Assembly (NCBI RefSeq): GCF_000471645.3 | Contig: NZ_AWGA01000046.1 | Span: 1-39,885 of the forward strand | Direction: 5' to 3' | DNA: 39,885 nucleotides | From: Candidatus Schmidhempelia bombi str. Bimp | GTDB taxonomy: Bacteria; Pseudomonadota; Gammaproteobacteria; Enterobacterales; Orbaceae | Shown here: positions 17,059-26,316 of the stretch, piece after piece | Layout: each line of letters begins with the position of its first letter | Position numbering within the stretch: the stretch's first letter is position 1 | Translations under genes and position numbers: made by a program | Notes under the pieces: generated by a model | What the model was told of the DNA's origin: nothing | Seen by the model: the letters and a program-made list of their open reading frames with translations, nothing else | Database searches by the model: none

Positions 17059-18963
17059 CTATTGTTCTGCATTGTCATCTGGCGCAATATCAATCCCTCT
17101 TTGCGGCTTAGGATTACCGCCTATCGACGCTTGCTTAACTGCCTGCTCATCGTTCTGGGTCCAATCAGCAGGAGGGGTAACAGGTTGTCGAGCCATTAAC
17201 TGTGCAACTTGATTTGAATCAATTGTTTCATACTTGATTAAGGCATCTTTCATTGCATGTAAAATATCAATATTTTCAGTCAATATAGTTTTAGCTCTAT
17301 CATAGTTACGGGTGATAATATCTCGAACTTCTTCATCAATGATTCGAGCTGTTTCATCAGAAATCTCGCGATTTTTACCAAATCCATTATCTTCGGATTC
17401 ATAATATAATGGACCTAATTTATCTGAATAACCCCATTGTGTCACCATGGCTCTAGCATATTTGGTCGCCACCTGAATATCATTAGACGCACCTGTTGAG
17501 ATGTGTTCTTCCCCATAAATCAGACCTTCTGCAATACGACCACCATACAGTGTAGCAATATCGCCTTCTAATTTTTGTCGGCTTTCACTGATACGATCCC
17601 CTTCTGGTAAGAAGAATGTTACGCCTAATGCTCGACCACGAGGAATAATCGTTACTTTATGAATTGGATCGTGATTTGGCATTAAAGAACCAATGATCGC
17701 ATGCCCTGCTTCATGATAAGCGGTTGAAACCAGCTGTTCTGTCGTCATCGTTAGGGAACGACGTTCCGTACCCATGTTGATTTTATCTTTCGCTTGTTCA
17801 AAATCATCCATAGAGACTAAATGCTGATTTCTTCTTGCAGCTAAAAGCGCGGCCTCGTTAACCAAGTTAGCTAAATCGGCTCCCGAATAGCCTGGTGTTC
17901 CACGAGCCAGAACATTAATATTGACATCAGGAGCTAATGGCACTTTACGAATATGCACAGCCAAAATTTGCTCACGTCCTTTCATATCAGGTAAATTCAC
18001 ATTTACTTCACGATCAAAACGTCCTGGACGTAATAATGCTGGATCTAGCACATCAACACGGTTAGTTGCAGCAATAATAATAATACCACTGTTTGATTCA
18101 AACCCATCCATTTCGACTAGCATTTGGTTTAAGGTTTGCTCGCGTTCATCATGACCACCAGAAAAACCGCCTCCCCGTTTTCGTCCAACGGCATCAATTT
18201 CATCAATAAAAATAATACACGGCGCATGTTTACGTGCTTGAGCAAACATATCACGTACTCGAGAGGCCCCTACACCAACAAACATTTCAACAAAATCAGA
18301 ACCTGAAATCGTAAAGAAAGGAACATTTGCTTCACCAGCAATGGCTTTAGCCAATAGGGTTTTACCCGTACCTGGAGGACCAACCATTAAGATACCTTTC
18401 GGAATACGCCCACCTAATTTTTGATACTTATTAGGATCCCGCAGAAAATCCACAACCTCGGTCACTTCTTGTTTCGCTTCATCATTACCTGCCACATCAG
18501 CAAACGATGTTTTAAGCTGCTCTGGGGTTAACATTCTCGCTTTGCTTTTACCCACCGCCATCGGACCGCCTTTACCCCCGCCTTGCATTTGACGCATGAC
18601 AAATAACCAAAATCCGATTAAAAGAATCATAGGAAACCATGACACAAAAATACTCGTAATGATACTCGGTCTTTCATCTGCACTACCAAAGACAGTCACC
18701 TTATTTAAGACTAAATCATCCATCAGTCTGTCGTCATAATAAGGAATATAGGTAGTGTAAGTATTATTATTTTTAGTTGTCGCAACGATTTCACGACCAT
18801 TAATACGCACTTCCTTGAGCTTACCACTGGTAATGTCAGAATTAAACGTAGTGTAGTCCATCTGAGATGCTGTAGTTGAGACTGTTCCAAAATGATTAAA
18901 TACAGCAATTAATACTACTGCAATTATGCCCCAAATAAGCAAATTTTTTACCATGTCGTTCAA
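17059..18963 (-). CDS. ftsH: ATP-dependent zinc metalloprotease FtsH
   Basis: Inner-membrane AAA+ protease that degrades membrane proteins and short-lived regulators (LpxC and sigma-32 in E. coli). 634 residues versus 644. Order: TM1 (about 8-24), periplasmic domain, TM2 (about 103-123), AAA+ module with Walker A GPPGTGKT (195-202), Walker B IIFIDEID (about 250-257), pore FVG loop and SRH region [20 protein letters not shown], then the peptidase with HEAGH (417-421). The C-terminal tail is a little shorter than in E. coli. The start is uncertain: a TTG at 18961-18963 has AGAGG 9 nt upstream, while the ATG three codons later has none nearby; annotations of enterobacterial FtsH show the same ambiguity. 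It lies downstream of rlmE, the conserved enterobacterial order. Confidence 0.96.
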   Translation of the reverse strand: MNDMVKNLLIWGIIAVVLIAVFNHFGTVSTTASQMDYTTFNSDITSGKLKEVRINGREIVATTKNNNTYTTYIPYYDDRLMDDLVLNKVTVFGSADERPSIITSIFVSWFPMILLIGFWLFVMRQMQGGGKGGPMAVGKSKARMLTPEQLKTSFADVAGNDEAKQEVTEVVDFLRDPNKYQKLGGRIPKGILMVGPPGTGKTLLAKAIAGEANVPFFTISGSDFVEMFVGVGASRVRDMFAQARKHAPCIIFIDEIDAVGRKRGGGFSGGHDEREQTLNQMLVEMDGFESNSGIIIIAATNRVDVLDPALLRPGRFDREVNVNLPDMKGREQILAVHIRKVPLAPDVNINVLARGTPGYSGADLANLVNEAALLAARRNQHLVSMDDFEQAKDKINMGTERRSLTMTTEQLVSTAYHEAGHAIIGSLMPNHDPIHKVTIIPRGRALGVTFFLPEGDRISESRQKLEGDIATLYGGRIAEGLIYGEEHISTGASNDIQVATKYARAMVTQWGYSDKLGPLYYESEDNGFGKNREISDETARIIDEEVRDIITRNYDRAKTILTENIDILHAMKDALIKYETIDSNQVAQLMARQPVTPPADWTQNDEQAVKQASIGGNPKPQRGIDIAPDDNAEQ

Positions 18964-19051
18964 AACATTTAACCTCTTGTAAAGAAAATAACTACGACTT
19001 AATTCGCAACTGATTACTATGCTGCATAGTACTATAAATTTATGCTACTTG

Positions 19052-19678
19052 CTACTTTCGACCAGTTGCCACAATATAAACTTCGCGAGATCGCGACCGT
19101 GATGCCTCTGGTTTTCTAATTTTTACTGTTTTAAACATCTCTCTGACCGCTTTTAAATACTCTTCAAAACCTGATCCTTGAAACACTTTTACAATAAAAC
19201 TACCGTTTGGTGCAAGCACATCGCGACACATATCTAATGCTAGTTCAACTAAATACATAGCGCGAGGAATATCAACCGCCGGCTGTCCGCTCATATTTGG
19301 CGCCATATCCGACATGACCACTTGCACTTTATCCTCACCAACGCGTTCCATGAGAGTCTGTAACACAGCCTCATCACGAAAATCACCTTGCAAGAAATCG
19401 ACACCAACAATGGGATCCATGGGCAATAAATCACAAGCAATAATACGACCTTTCTGACCAATCAGTGTTGCTACATATTGCGACCATCCCCCCGGCGCTG
19501 CCCCTAAATCAACAACTGTCATTCCTGGCTTAAATAATTTATCCGTTTGTTGTATTTCTTCTAGTTTAAACCATGCGCGGGAACGTAATCCCTTTTTTTG
19601 TGCCTGTTGAACAAATCTATCTTTAAAATGTTCATCAAGCCAACGACTTGAGCTTGCCGAACGTTTTTTTTTACTCAT
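19052..19678 (-). CDS. rlmE: 23S rRNA (uridine-2552-2'-O)-methyltransferase RlmE
   Basis: Methylates the 2'-O of U2552 in the A-loop of 23S rRNA using SAM, promoting 50S maturation. 208 residues from the ATG at 19676-19678 (E. coli 209); an upstream TTG adds four residues and is less likely. The catalytic tetrad is in place: Lys38 (AWFKLEEI), Asp124 ([11 protein letters not shown]), Lys164 ([12 protein letters not shown]) and a Glu in the C-terminal [14 protein letters not shown]. The SAM loop is [15 protein letters not shown] (55-69). It is the first gene of the rlmE-ftsH pair and divergent from yhbY across 102 bases, as in E. coli. Confidence 0.96.
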   Translation of the reverse strand: MSKKKRSASSSRWLDEHFKDRFVQQAQKKGLRSRAWFKLEEIQQTDKLFKPGMTVVDLGAAPGGWSQYVATLIGQKGRIIACDLLPMDPIVGVDFLQGDFRDEAVLQTLMERVGEDKVQVVMSDMAPNMSGQPAVDIPRAMYLVELALDMCRDVLAPNGSFIVKVFQGSGFEEYLKAVREMFKTVKIRKPEASRSRSREVYIVATGRK

Positions 19679-19780
19679 CTTTTTTCCCAAAAATATTTTG
19701 TTGGCAAATTGATTATTGCTGTCTATGTGTATATAGCGTTAGAATAACAGAATTACAACCCCTAATTAATAGTAATTTTT

Positions 19781-20074
19781 ATGAATTTAACAAATAAACA
19801 AAAACATTTTTTAAAAAGTCAGGCTCATGCGCTTAAACCAGTAGTAATGGTCGGTAGTAATGGTTTAACTGAAGGTGTCGTCGCAGAGATAGAAAATGCC
19901 ATCAATCATCATGAGTTGATTAAAGTTAAGATTGCCGCTGAAGAACGCGAAACCAAAAATTTAATTGCTGCAGCAATTGTCCGAGAAACGAAAGCGGTAC
20001 AAGTACAGCTAATTGGCTCAATATTGACCCTTTATCGTCCGTCAGAAGATAAAAAAATTGTTCTTCCTAAATAA
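19781..20074 (+). CDS. yhbY: YhbY, CRM-domain ribosome-assembly protein
   Basis: Small RNA-binding protein associated with pre-50S particles. 97 residues, the E. coli length. A single CRM domain fills the protein, with the GxxG-type loop in VMVGSNGLTEGV (about 22-33) and HHELIKVKIAAEERETK in the centre. It lies divergent to rlmE, so two 50S-related genes share one promoter region. No greA follows, unlike the E. coli neighbourhood; an intergenic stretch of nearly 400 bases comes next. Confidence 0.93.
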   Translation: MNLTNKQKHFLKSQAHALKPVVMVGSNGLTEGVVAEIENAINHHELIKVKIAAEERETKNLIAAAIVRETKAVQVQLIGSILTLYRPSEDKKIVLPK

Positions 20075-20384
20075 TCTATTTTTAGTGGTTACTGGTTAGG
20101 TAATTAACTAAATTAATAAGTTAATTATGTAGATAGTAGGCCGGTGTTAATTCGGTCTATTTTTCTATTGATAAGATGGCTTCGATATGGCAATATCGAC
20201 TTGATACTTGACGTCATCATAAGTTATATCATTTTATCGTTAAAAGATAAATTCTCTCTTTAAACAGTGGCAGTTATCATAAAATTAAAACCGATCACCA
20301 ACAAATAGCATCATTTTAAACGTTTAAAGCGTGATAGCATGGACAGTGGTCCTCAGCTAGTTTATTTTTATATTTTTTCAAAAT
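20075..20384. other. gene-free gap between yhbY and the fbaA terminator
   Basis: 310 bases without a convincing gene or promoter. No clear terminator is seen right after yhbY; the strong hairpin at 20385 could serve it from the other side as well as ending fbaA. Confidence 0.4.
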
Positions 20385-20416
20385 AAAAAAACCGATAAAT
20401 TATTTATCGGTTTTTT
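20385..20416 (-). terminator. bidirectional terminator after fbaA
   Basis: AAAAAACCGATAAA ... TTTATCGGTTTTTT forms a long stem with a very small loop 46 bases downstream of the fbaA stop. The minus-strand transcript ends in a U-run; the flanking A-tract gives the same on the plus strand. Confidence 0.85.
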
Positions 20417-20462
20417 ATACTTAATGAATACTCCACAGTTAGAACGATGGAATAGATGGAAA

Positions 20463-21539
20463 TTATAATACGTCCACTGCATTTAACTCTTTAAATGCAA
20501 GCTCTAAACGATTAATTAGTGATACTTCACCTTCTCGTAGCCACACTCGTGGATCATAATATTTTTTATTTGGTTGATCCGCACCTTGTGGATTTCCAAG
20601 TTGACCTTGTAGATAAGCTTCATTTTTCTTGTAGTAGTTTAAAATACCTTCCCAGTTAGCCCACTGAGTATCCGTATCAATATTCATTTTAACTACACCA
20701 TAACTAACAGCTTCGGCAATTTCTTCTTGTGTTGAACCTGAACCGCCATGGAAAACAAAGTTTAATGATTTAGCTGGTAAACCAAATTTTTCTGAAACAT
20801 ATTTTTGTGAAGCATCTAAGATTTTTGGCGTTAATTGTACATTGCCTGGTTTATATACCCCATGTACATTACCAAAGGAAGCGGCTATGGTGAATTTTGG
20901 ACTGATTGCATTTAATTTTTCATAGGCATAAGCAACATCTTCTGGTTGCGTATACAGTGCTGAACTATCCATATGGCTATTATCAACACCATCTTCTTCG
21001 CCACCAGTACAGCCTAATTCTAATTCAAGCGTCATGCCCATAGCTGACATTCTAGCTAAATATTGACAACAAATATCAATGTTTTCTTCTAAAGATTCTT
21101 CTGATAAATCAATCATATGAGATGAAAATAGTGGTTTGCCTGTTTTTGCAAAATGTGCTTCGCCTGCTGTCAATAATCCGTCGATCCATGGTAATAATTT
21201 TTTAGCACAGTGATCAGTGTGTAACATAACCGGTATGCCATATTTTTCAGCTAATGCATGTACATGATAAGCACCCGCAATCGCGCCTAAAACGGCACTG
21301 TCTTGACCTTCGAGTTTTAACCCTTTTCCTGCCATAAACTGAGCACCACCATTAGAAAACTGAATAATAACTGGCGCTCGCACCTTCGCTGCGGCTTCCA
21401 TCACTGCATTAATGGTATCAGTGTTAACACAATTAACCGCAGGTAGGGCAAAATTATTTTCTCTTGCTAATTGAAAAACTTTTTGTACATCATCACCAGT
21501 AATTACGCCTGGTTTTACAACATCAAGGATCTTTGACAT
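20463..21539 (-). CDS. fbaA: class II fructose-1,6-bisphosphate aldolase
   Basis: Zinc-dependent aldolase cleaving fructose-1,6-bisphosphate to dihydroxyacetone phosphate and glyceraldehyde-3-phosphate. 358 residues versus 359 in E. coli. The catalytic Asp109 and zinc ligand His110 are in MLHTDHCAKKLLPW. LELELGCTGGEEDGVDN, the zinc ligands in FGNVHGVYKPG and NFVFHGGSGSTQEEI, and the phosphate-binding NIDTDTQWA complete the class IIA pattern. It lies 76 bases after pgk on the same strand, so pgk and fbaA are probably one operon, ended by the strong hairpin at 20385-20416. Confidence 0.97.
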   Translation of the reverse strand: MSKILDVVKPGVITGDDVQKVFQLARENNFALPAVNCVNTDTINAVMEAAAKVRAPVIIQFSNGGAQFMAGKGLKLEGQDSAVLGAIAGAYHVHALAEKYGIPVMLHTDHCAKKLLPWIDGLLTAGEAHFAKTGKPLFSSHMIDLSEESLEENIDICCQYLARMSAMGMTLELELGCTGGEEDGVDNSHMDSSALYTQPEDVAYAYEKLNAISPKFTIAASFGNVHGVYKPGNVQLTPKILDASQKYVSEKFGLPAKSLNFVFHGGSGSTQEEIAEAVSYGVVKMNIDTDTQWANWEGILNYYKKNEAYLQGQLGNPQGADQPNKKYYDPRVWLREGEVSLINRLELAFKELNAVDVL

Positions 21540-21615
21540 AGTTTTTACCTATTTTATGGAATATATAAGCAAGAAAAATAAGCATATCGCTTATTTTTCT
21601 TAAATTAACATCATT

Positions 21616-22779
21616 CTACGCTTTAGCTCGCTCTTCTAACATAGCGACAGCAGGGAGAACTTTTCCTTCAACAAACTCAAGAAAAGCACCGCCACCTGTT
21701 GAGATATAAGACACTTTATCAGCAATACCAAATAAATCAATGGCTGCTAATGTATCTCCCCCTCCAGCAATCGAGAAACCTGCGCTTTCAGCAATGGCTT
21801 TAGCCACAACTTCAGTACCGTGACGGAAATTAGGAAATTCAAATACCCCAACAGGGCCGTTCCATAATATAGTTTTAGCATTGTTAATAATATCCGCTAA
21901 AACTTGAGCCGAATCATCACCTAAATCAAGAATTTGTTCATTATCTTGTACATCTTTTACTTGTTTCATAGTCGCTGGTGCTGTCTCACTAAATTCGGTT
22001 GCTACCCGAACATCTGTTGGCACAGGAATATGACATTGCTCCATCAACCGTTTTGCCTCAGGAATTAAATCGGCTTCATATAATGATTTACCCACATTAT
22101 GACCAGCAGCGGCAATAAAGGTATTGGCAATACCGCCCCCCACCACTAACTGATCAGCTATTTTAGATAGAGAATCTAATACCGTTAATTTTGTCGATAC
22201 TTTCGATCCACCAACGATGGCGACCATTGGACGTGCTGGGTTGTCTAATGCTTTACCTAACGCCTCAAGCTCAGCAGATAAAAGAGGACCTGCACAGGCA
22301 ATTGGTGCAAATTTACCCACCCCATGCGTTGAGGCTTGAGCACGATGTGCGGTACCAAAAGCGTCCATGACATAAACATCACATAACGCTGCATATTGTT
22401 TAGACAGCGTTTCATCATCTTTTTTCTCGCCTTTATTGAAACGCACATTCTCTAATACAACTAATTCGCCTTCCTTAACATCGACACCATTCAAATAATC
22501 TTTAACTAATCGAACAGGGAAATTCACATGCTGAGTTAAATAATCAACAACAGGTTGTAGAGAAAAAGCTTCATCATATTCACCTTCGGTTGGACGTCCT
22601 AAATGAGAAGTAACCATCACTTTAGCGCCTTGTTTAATAGCAAGCTCGATAGTCGGTAATGAAGCTCTGATACGGGCATCAGAAGTGACCTTACCATCTT
22701 TAACCGGCACATTAAGATCAGAGCGAATAAATATTCGTTTACCTTTCAAATCAAGATCAATCATTTTAATGATAGCCAT
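21616..22779 (-). CDS. pgk: phosphoglycerate kinase
   Basis: Glycolytic kinase transferring phosphate from 1,3-bisphosphoglycerate to ADP. 387 residues, the E. coli length. The PGK signature [13 protein letters not shown] (about 14-26), the substrate-binding [12 protein letters not shown] (about 57-68), [30 protein letters not shown] and the nucleotide-binding GGGDTLAA and STGGGAFLE are all present. In E. coli the order is epd-pgk-fbaA; here the region upstream of pgk is a non-coding gap to the divergent rpsT, so epd is missing from the operon. Expression with fbaA is inferred from the 76-base spacing. Confidence 0.97.
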   Translation of the reverse strand: MAIIKMIDLDLKGKRIFIRSDLNVPVKDGKVTSDARIRASLPTIELAIKQGAKVMVTSHLGRPTEGEYDEAFSLQPVVDYLTQHVNFPVRLVKDYLNGVDVKEGELVVLENVRFNKGEKKDDETLSKQYAALCDVYVMDAFGTAHRAQASTHGVGKFAPIACAGPLLSAELEALGKALDNPARPMVAIVGGSKVSTKLTVLDSLSKIADQLVVGGGIANTFIAAAGHNVGKSLYEADLIPEAKRLMEQCHIPVPTDVRVATEFSETAPATMKQVKDVQDNEQILDLGDDSAQVLADIINNAKTILWNGPVGVFEFPNFRHGTEVVAKAIAESAGFSIAGGGDTLAAIDLFGIADKVSYISTGGGAFLEFVEGKVLPAVAMLEERAKA

Positions 22780-23001
22780 GAGATATCCTCTTTATTTTAG
22801 TTAAATTGAAAATTATTAATCATTCTAGCATAAAATATTTTTATCAGTGAACGCTTATCAACACCAAGCAAAAAATTTGCTATGTAAACGGTACAAACTA
22901 AAATAATAATTTTTAAATACAATATATTTTTATTAGTAATCAACTCTTTTATATGTTAGATAAATGCTAGTGTAAACATTGCTGTCTAGCAGAAATATTA
23001 A

Positions 23002-23030
23002 TTGACAAATGAAGAAAAATAAGGCATATT
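23002..23030 (+). promoter_or_regulatory. sigma-70-type promoter of rpsT
   Basis: A perfect -35 TTGACA (23002-23007) and a CATATT -10 (23025-23030) are separated by 17 bases, about 40 bases upstream of the rpsT start. This is among the best sigma-70 matches in the window, as expected for a ribosomal-protein gene. Confidence 0.7.
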
Positions 23031-23073
23031 TTTCCGCCTTAAAAAGTAATTATTATCTATTTGGGAGTTGACC

Positions 23074-23337
23074 TTGGCTAATATCAAATCAGCTAAGAAA
23101 CGTGCTGTCCAATCGGAGAAGCGTCGTAAGCATAATGCTAGCCGTCGCTCCATGATGCGTACTTACATTAAAAAAGTATACGCAGCCGTAGCAGCAGGTA
23201 ACAAAGAAGCAGCATTAACAGCATTTAAAGACATGCAAGAAGTTGTGGATCGTCAAGCAGCACGTGGCTTGATTCACAAAAACAAAGCAGCACGTCATAA
23301 ATCTAATTTAACAAAACAAATTAATGCATTAGCTTAA
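23074..23337 (+). CDS. rpsT: 30S ribosomal protein S20
   Basis: Primary-binding small-subunit protein that contacts 16S rRNA helices. From the TTG at 23074 the protein is 87 residues, exactly the E. coli length, and starts (M)[20 protein letters not shown] lies 6 nt upstream; a second in-frame TTG two codons earlier is badly spaced. E. coli rpsT also starts with UUG, a feature tied to S20 autoregulation, so the rare start is likely conserved for control. Conserved segments are [21 protein letters not shown] and [21 protein letters not shown]. It is a single gene with its own promoter and terminator. Confidence 0.96.
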   Translation: MANIKSAKKRAVQSEKRRKHNASRRSMMRTYIKKVYAAVAAGNKEAALTAFKDMQEVVDRQAARGLIHKNKAARHKSNLTKQINALA

Positions 23338-23368
23338 TTGCTATTAGTTTAATTTGTTTTATCAGAGT

Positions 23369-23400
23369 AAAAAAGCGGTTGTTGTTAACCGCTTTTTTTT
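23369..23400 (+). terminator. Rho-independent terminator of rpsT
   Basis: AAAAAAGCGGTT-GTTGTT-AACCGCTTTTTT followed by more T residues, 31 bases after the rpsT stop. GC-rich stem core GCGGTT/AACCGC with a clean U-tail. Confidence 0.9.
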
Positions 23401-23489
23401 GCTGAAAAATCGTTAAATTAGTAGATAAAATATCAATATTTCAGTAACATAGTTAGGTTGTAGTTAAAAGCAAAACAAGAGAGACGAAA

Positions 23490-24161
23490 TTGGCTCAACG
23501 TGATTATGTAAGAAAAAAGAAAACTCATTCTAAAAAAAACAAAACCAAGACGATGCCTCGTTTAATGATGGTTATCGGAATCATGATTGTCGTTCTTTTT
23601 GCTGCAATTTTATATACATTAAAACAAAATAATCCCCACGATAAACGGGTATCTCAACCTAAATTGACACCAAAGCCTGAAGCGACATTACCTGAACGAC
23701 CAACAGAACGCTGGGCTTATTTAAAAGAACTTGAAAATCCGCAAAGTCATAATGAGAAACAAGTTCAACATAATGATCCAAAAACAACATTAGAGCGGGA
23801 TAAAATTTTAAATAGTTTTAGAAACGAAGGTATACAACAAAATACCGCGCCTGAACCTAGTAACAAGCGATCAGCAGAAAGTATAGCTAGTTCAACCTCC
23901 ATAAACACACCAACCACCACAGTGACACAACATCCAACTAAAAAGTGGATGATTCAGTGTGGTGCATTTAAGGATCAGAACAATGCTCAAACCCTTAAGG
24001 CTAAAATTGCTATGGCTGGCGCGGAAAGTTATATACAACAAGTTGGGCAATTATATCGAGTTGTTGCTGGATCTAATTATACGGATAAAACCCAAGCGGC
24101 AATTGTGGCTAAACAATTAAATGAAAATGGTATTAAAGATTGCAGAGTTAGCAGTAAATAG
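23490..24161 (+). CDS. ftsN: cell division protein FtsN, compact form
   Basis: Bitopic inner-membrane divisome protein that activates septal peptidoglycan synthesis. 223 residues versus 319 in E. coli. The start is a TTG giving MAQRDYVRKK, the same cytoplasmic start as E. coli FtsN, which contacts FtsA. One membrane segment lies at about 24-44. The short periplasmic activation helix appears as PTERWAYLKELENPQ (71-85), close to the essential E-domain of E. coli FtsN. The C-terminal SPOR domain (about 151-223) binds denuded glycan and has Cys157 and Cys218, the likely disulfide pair. The shortening is almost all in the Gln-rich linker, so all functional parts are kept. It is first in ftsN-yihY-dtd, 34 bases before yihY. 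Confidence 0.9.
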   Translation: MAQRDYVRKKKTHSKKNKTKTMPRLMMVIGIMIVVLFAAILYTLKQNNPHDKRVSQPKLTPKPEATLPERPTERWAYLKELENPQSHNEKQVQHNDPKTTLERDKILNSFRNEGIQQNTAPEPSNKRSAESIASSTSINTPTTTVTQHPTKKWMIQCGAFKDQNNAQTLKAKIAMAGAESYIQQVGQLYRVVAGSNYTDKTQAAIVAKQLNENGIKDCRVSSK

Positions 24162-24195
24162 TACCGAATAAAAATGGATAGATTGAGATCTAAAA

Positions 24196-25047
24196 ATGGA
24201 TAGTAAATCGTTAAGTAATCTTAACATATTAAAAGCGTTTTTAATTTTATTATGGGAAAGGATAAATAAAGATCGTTTAACAACTAGCGCTGCTGGTCTT
24301 GCTTATACGACGATTTTAGCGTTAGTTCCGTTAATTGCCGTCGTATTTTTTCTTTTATCCGCATTTCCTATGTTTGGCGATGTAACTGAAGTCATTAAAG
24401 AATTTATTTTTGATAATTTAGCTCCCGCAACCAAAGAAAGTATTCAACCTTATTTTGAACAATTTATTGCCAACTCCAACCGTATGACGGTTTTTGGTAT
24501 TTGTGGCTTAATAGTGACCTCACTCTTATTGATAAATTCAATTAATGATGCCCTTAATCTGATTTGGCGTTCTAAGCGTAAGCGACCCTTCTTTTATAAT
24601 TTAACTATTTATTGGACGATCTTAACTTTAGGACCAATATTAGCTGGTGCAAGCATTGCTATTAGTTCCTATATCTTTTCACTACAGTTTTTCTCTGGAA
24701 TTAACGGTATAAACTCATTGATTCGCGTCCTTCCTTTCCTACTTTCTATTACTGGCTTTTGGTTACTATACTGTATTGTACCAACAGAACCTATTCCGAT
24801 ACTTGAGTCAATTATTGGGGCAATTATAGCCGCGTGCTTATTCGAAATTGGGAAAAAAGTATTCACCATCTATGTGACATCGTTTCCAACTTATCAATTA
24901 GTCTATGGCGTATTAGCATCCGCACCTATTTTACTGGTCTGGATCTACCTTTCTTGGATTATTGTATTATTTGGCGCAGAATTGGCAGCGACATTAGCCG
25001 AATTCAGAGGAAAACGCGTGCCATCCACCTATAAGCATAGCGAGTAA
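24196..25047 (+). CDS. yihY: YihY/BrkB-family inner-membrane protein
   Basis: Integral membrane protein of the YihY (UPF0761, formerly 'RNase BN'/BrkB) family; function is not established. 283 residues versus 290 in E. coli. About six hydrophobic segments are seen (roughly 37-60, 95-115, 137-160, 175-195, 205-225, 240-265). Family motifs are LTTSAAGLAYTTILALVPLIAV near the N-terminus, NDALNLIWRSKRKRPF (about 116-131) and the C-terminal WIYLSWIIVLFGAELAATLAEFR. It lies immediately upstream of dtd with only 3 bases between, an order kept in E. coli, and the two are surely co-transcribed. It is not a ribonuclease despite an old annotation in the literature. Confidence 0.9.
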   Translation: MDSKSLSNLNILKAFLILLWERINKDRLTTSAAGLAYTTILALVPLIAVVFFLLSAFPMFGDVTEVIKEFIFDNLAPATKESIQPYFEQFIANSNRMTVFGICGLIVTSLLLINSINDALNLIWRSKRKRPFFYNLTIYWTILTLGPILAGASIAISSYIFSLQFFSGINGINSLIRVLPFLLSITGFWLLYCIVPTEPIPILESIIGAIIAACLFEIGKKVFTIYVTSFPTYQLVYGVLASAPILLVWIYLSWIIVLFGAELAATLAEFRGKRVPSTYKHSE

Positions 25048-25050
25048 AAT

Positions 25051-25488
25051 ATGATAGCCTTAATTCAACGCGTGAAACAAGCAAGCGTTATGGTTGAAAA
25101 TCAGATTATTGGTGAAATTAATCAGGGATTACTGATTTTCCTTGGTGTTGAGCAGCAAGATGATGAAAATAAAGCCATCCGTCTTTGTGAACGGGTACTT
25201 GGCTATCGAATCTTTAGTGATCAGAATGGCAAAATGAATTTAAATGTACAACAAGCTGGAGGAAGTGTATTAATTGTCTCACAATTTACTTTAGCTGCTG
25301 ATACTAAAAAAGGTATGCGCCCTAGCTTTACCAAAGGGGCCAAACCTGAAGAGGCAAAAAGGCTTTATGAATTTTTTATTCAACAATGCCATAAAGCCAA
25401 TATAGTCACCCAATCTGGGCAGTTTGCCGCTGATATGCAAGTTAGTCTCATTAATGATGGTCCCACTACATTCTGGTTACAGGTTTAA
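25051..25488 (+). CDS. dtd: D-aminoacyl-tRNA deacylase
   Basis: Proofreading enzyme that hydrolyses D-amino acids from mischarged tRNAs. 145 residues, the E. coli length. The two active-site motifs are SQFTLAAD (about 77-84) and the Gly-Pro motif in [14 protein letters not shown] at the C-terminus. E. coli has GPVT where this protein has GPTT (ACT codon, clear), a conservative change beside the cross-subunit Gly-cisPro motif that is probably tolerated. Other conserved parts are [25 protein letters not shown] and [14 protein letters not shown]. It is the last gene of ftsN-yihY-dtd. Confidence 0.96.
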   Translation: MIALIQRVKQASVMVENQIIGEINQGLLIFLGVEQQDDENKAIRLCERVLGYRIFSDQNGKMNLNVQQAGGSVLIVSQFTLAADTKKGMRPSFTKGAKPEEAKRLYEFFIQQCHKANIVTQSGQFAADMQVSLINDGPTTFWLQV

Positions 25489-25524
25489 TAAAAATGATCA
25501 CGACTATATTTTTTTATCCTAGAC

Positions 25525-25980
25525 TTAGGATAAGTGTGGTTTTTGGCTAATTTGATACAAACCATAACGTAACTCAGCAGCAATGGCACTCATCATCACC
25601 CCGCCAATCATATGTAGATGACGATAAAAATCATTTAATTGACTCAGATAAGCCTCGCCGGTATACGCCCAGAAATTATGGAACATAAACATAGTTAATA
25701 GGGTAAATACAAATAAAGCACCATTACCTAACCATGCTAAGCGTCGACCAAAAACAATAATAATAGGTGATAAAATTTCAACTATAATGACTAAGATAGT
25801 CACCCAAAAGGCAGGGTGTAGACCATTGTCAGCCATATAAGTAACAGTATGATTAAAATTAAATACTTTAGATAACCCTGCCTGCCAAAAGGGTAGCGTA
25901 ACAAGTATCTGACCAATATAATAAGCCCAACGACAACGAACGAGTTTATATATTAATTCTACTAACCTAATCAACATCAT
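25525..25980 (-). CDS. DoxX-family membrane protein
   Basis: Small integral membrane protein, 151 residues with four hydrophobic segments (about 18-37, 57-78, 82-102, 122-140). The N-terminal motif LVTLPFWQAGLSKVFNF resembles the DoxX signature (a hydrophobic start, then a Gly-x-x-K/H pair at the end of the first helix). Known members act in thiosulfate oxidation or redox complexes, but most are uncharacterised and no function is assigned here. AAAGGA lies just before tandem ATGs. The gene is convergent with dtd; no partner is adjacent. Confidence 0.75.
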   Translation of the reverse strand: MMLIRLVELIYKLVRCRWAYYIGQILVTLPFWQAGLSKVFNFNHTVTYMADNGLHPAFWVTILVIIVEILSPIIIVFGRRLAWLGNGALFVFTLLTMFMFHNFWAYTGEAYLSQLNDFYRHLHMIGGVMMSAIAAELRYGLYQISQKPHLS

Positions 25981-26281
25981 CTTTTCCTTTGCTTATTTTG
26001 TCCATTAAAAAGCAATTATAATCTGCTGTTTATGCCTTAAAAACAGACATATCCCATTTACTTTTATCGTAATAGATAATAATTTGCTTATAAAAATATA
26101 TTGCCATTGATAAAATAAAACAATAAGTTGAGAGTCGTTATTACGCAATTTTCTATAAAAAATAGTAAAAAATTAGCTACATCCTATAGCCTTGATGAAT
26201 AACAACTGTGATTTGCTTTATCAAAATGTGTGACGTTATGTACGTTCAACCATGATCTTAATCAAGATTATCATAAAGATA
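25981..26281. other. gene-free leader region between the DoxX gene and rnpB
   Basis: 301 bases with no convincing gene. It should carry the DoxX promoter at the left and the upstream part of the rnpB promoter at the right. A short inverted repeat, CTT-AATC-AAG, lies about 55 bases upstream of the RNA start; nothing else is clear. Confidence 0.4.
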
Positions 26282-26310
26282 TTGCTATTAAATGGTAACT
26301 AGGTTATCCT
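26282..26310 (+). promoter_or_regulatory. probable rnpB promoter
   Basis: TTGCTA (26282-26287) and TATCCT (26305-26310) are 17 bases apart and end 6 bases before the expected 5' end of the RNA, so the position supports the assignment more than the sequence does. Confidence 0.5.
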
Positions 26311-26316
26311 CTGCTG

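Noticed and set aside
17015-18154. Several frames of 60-115 codons on the strand opposite ftsH and other long genes.
   Set aside because: They are shadows of strongly conserved genes on the other strand and show no independent start signals or family similarity.
25515-25532. Inverted repeat TATCCTA-GACT-TAGGATA next to a T-run after dtd, overlapping the DoxX-gene stop codon.
   Set aside because: The T-run is on the wrong side of the stem for the plus strand and becomes an A-run for the minus strand, so it is not a standard terminator.
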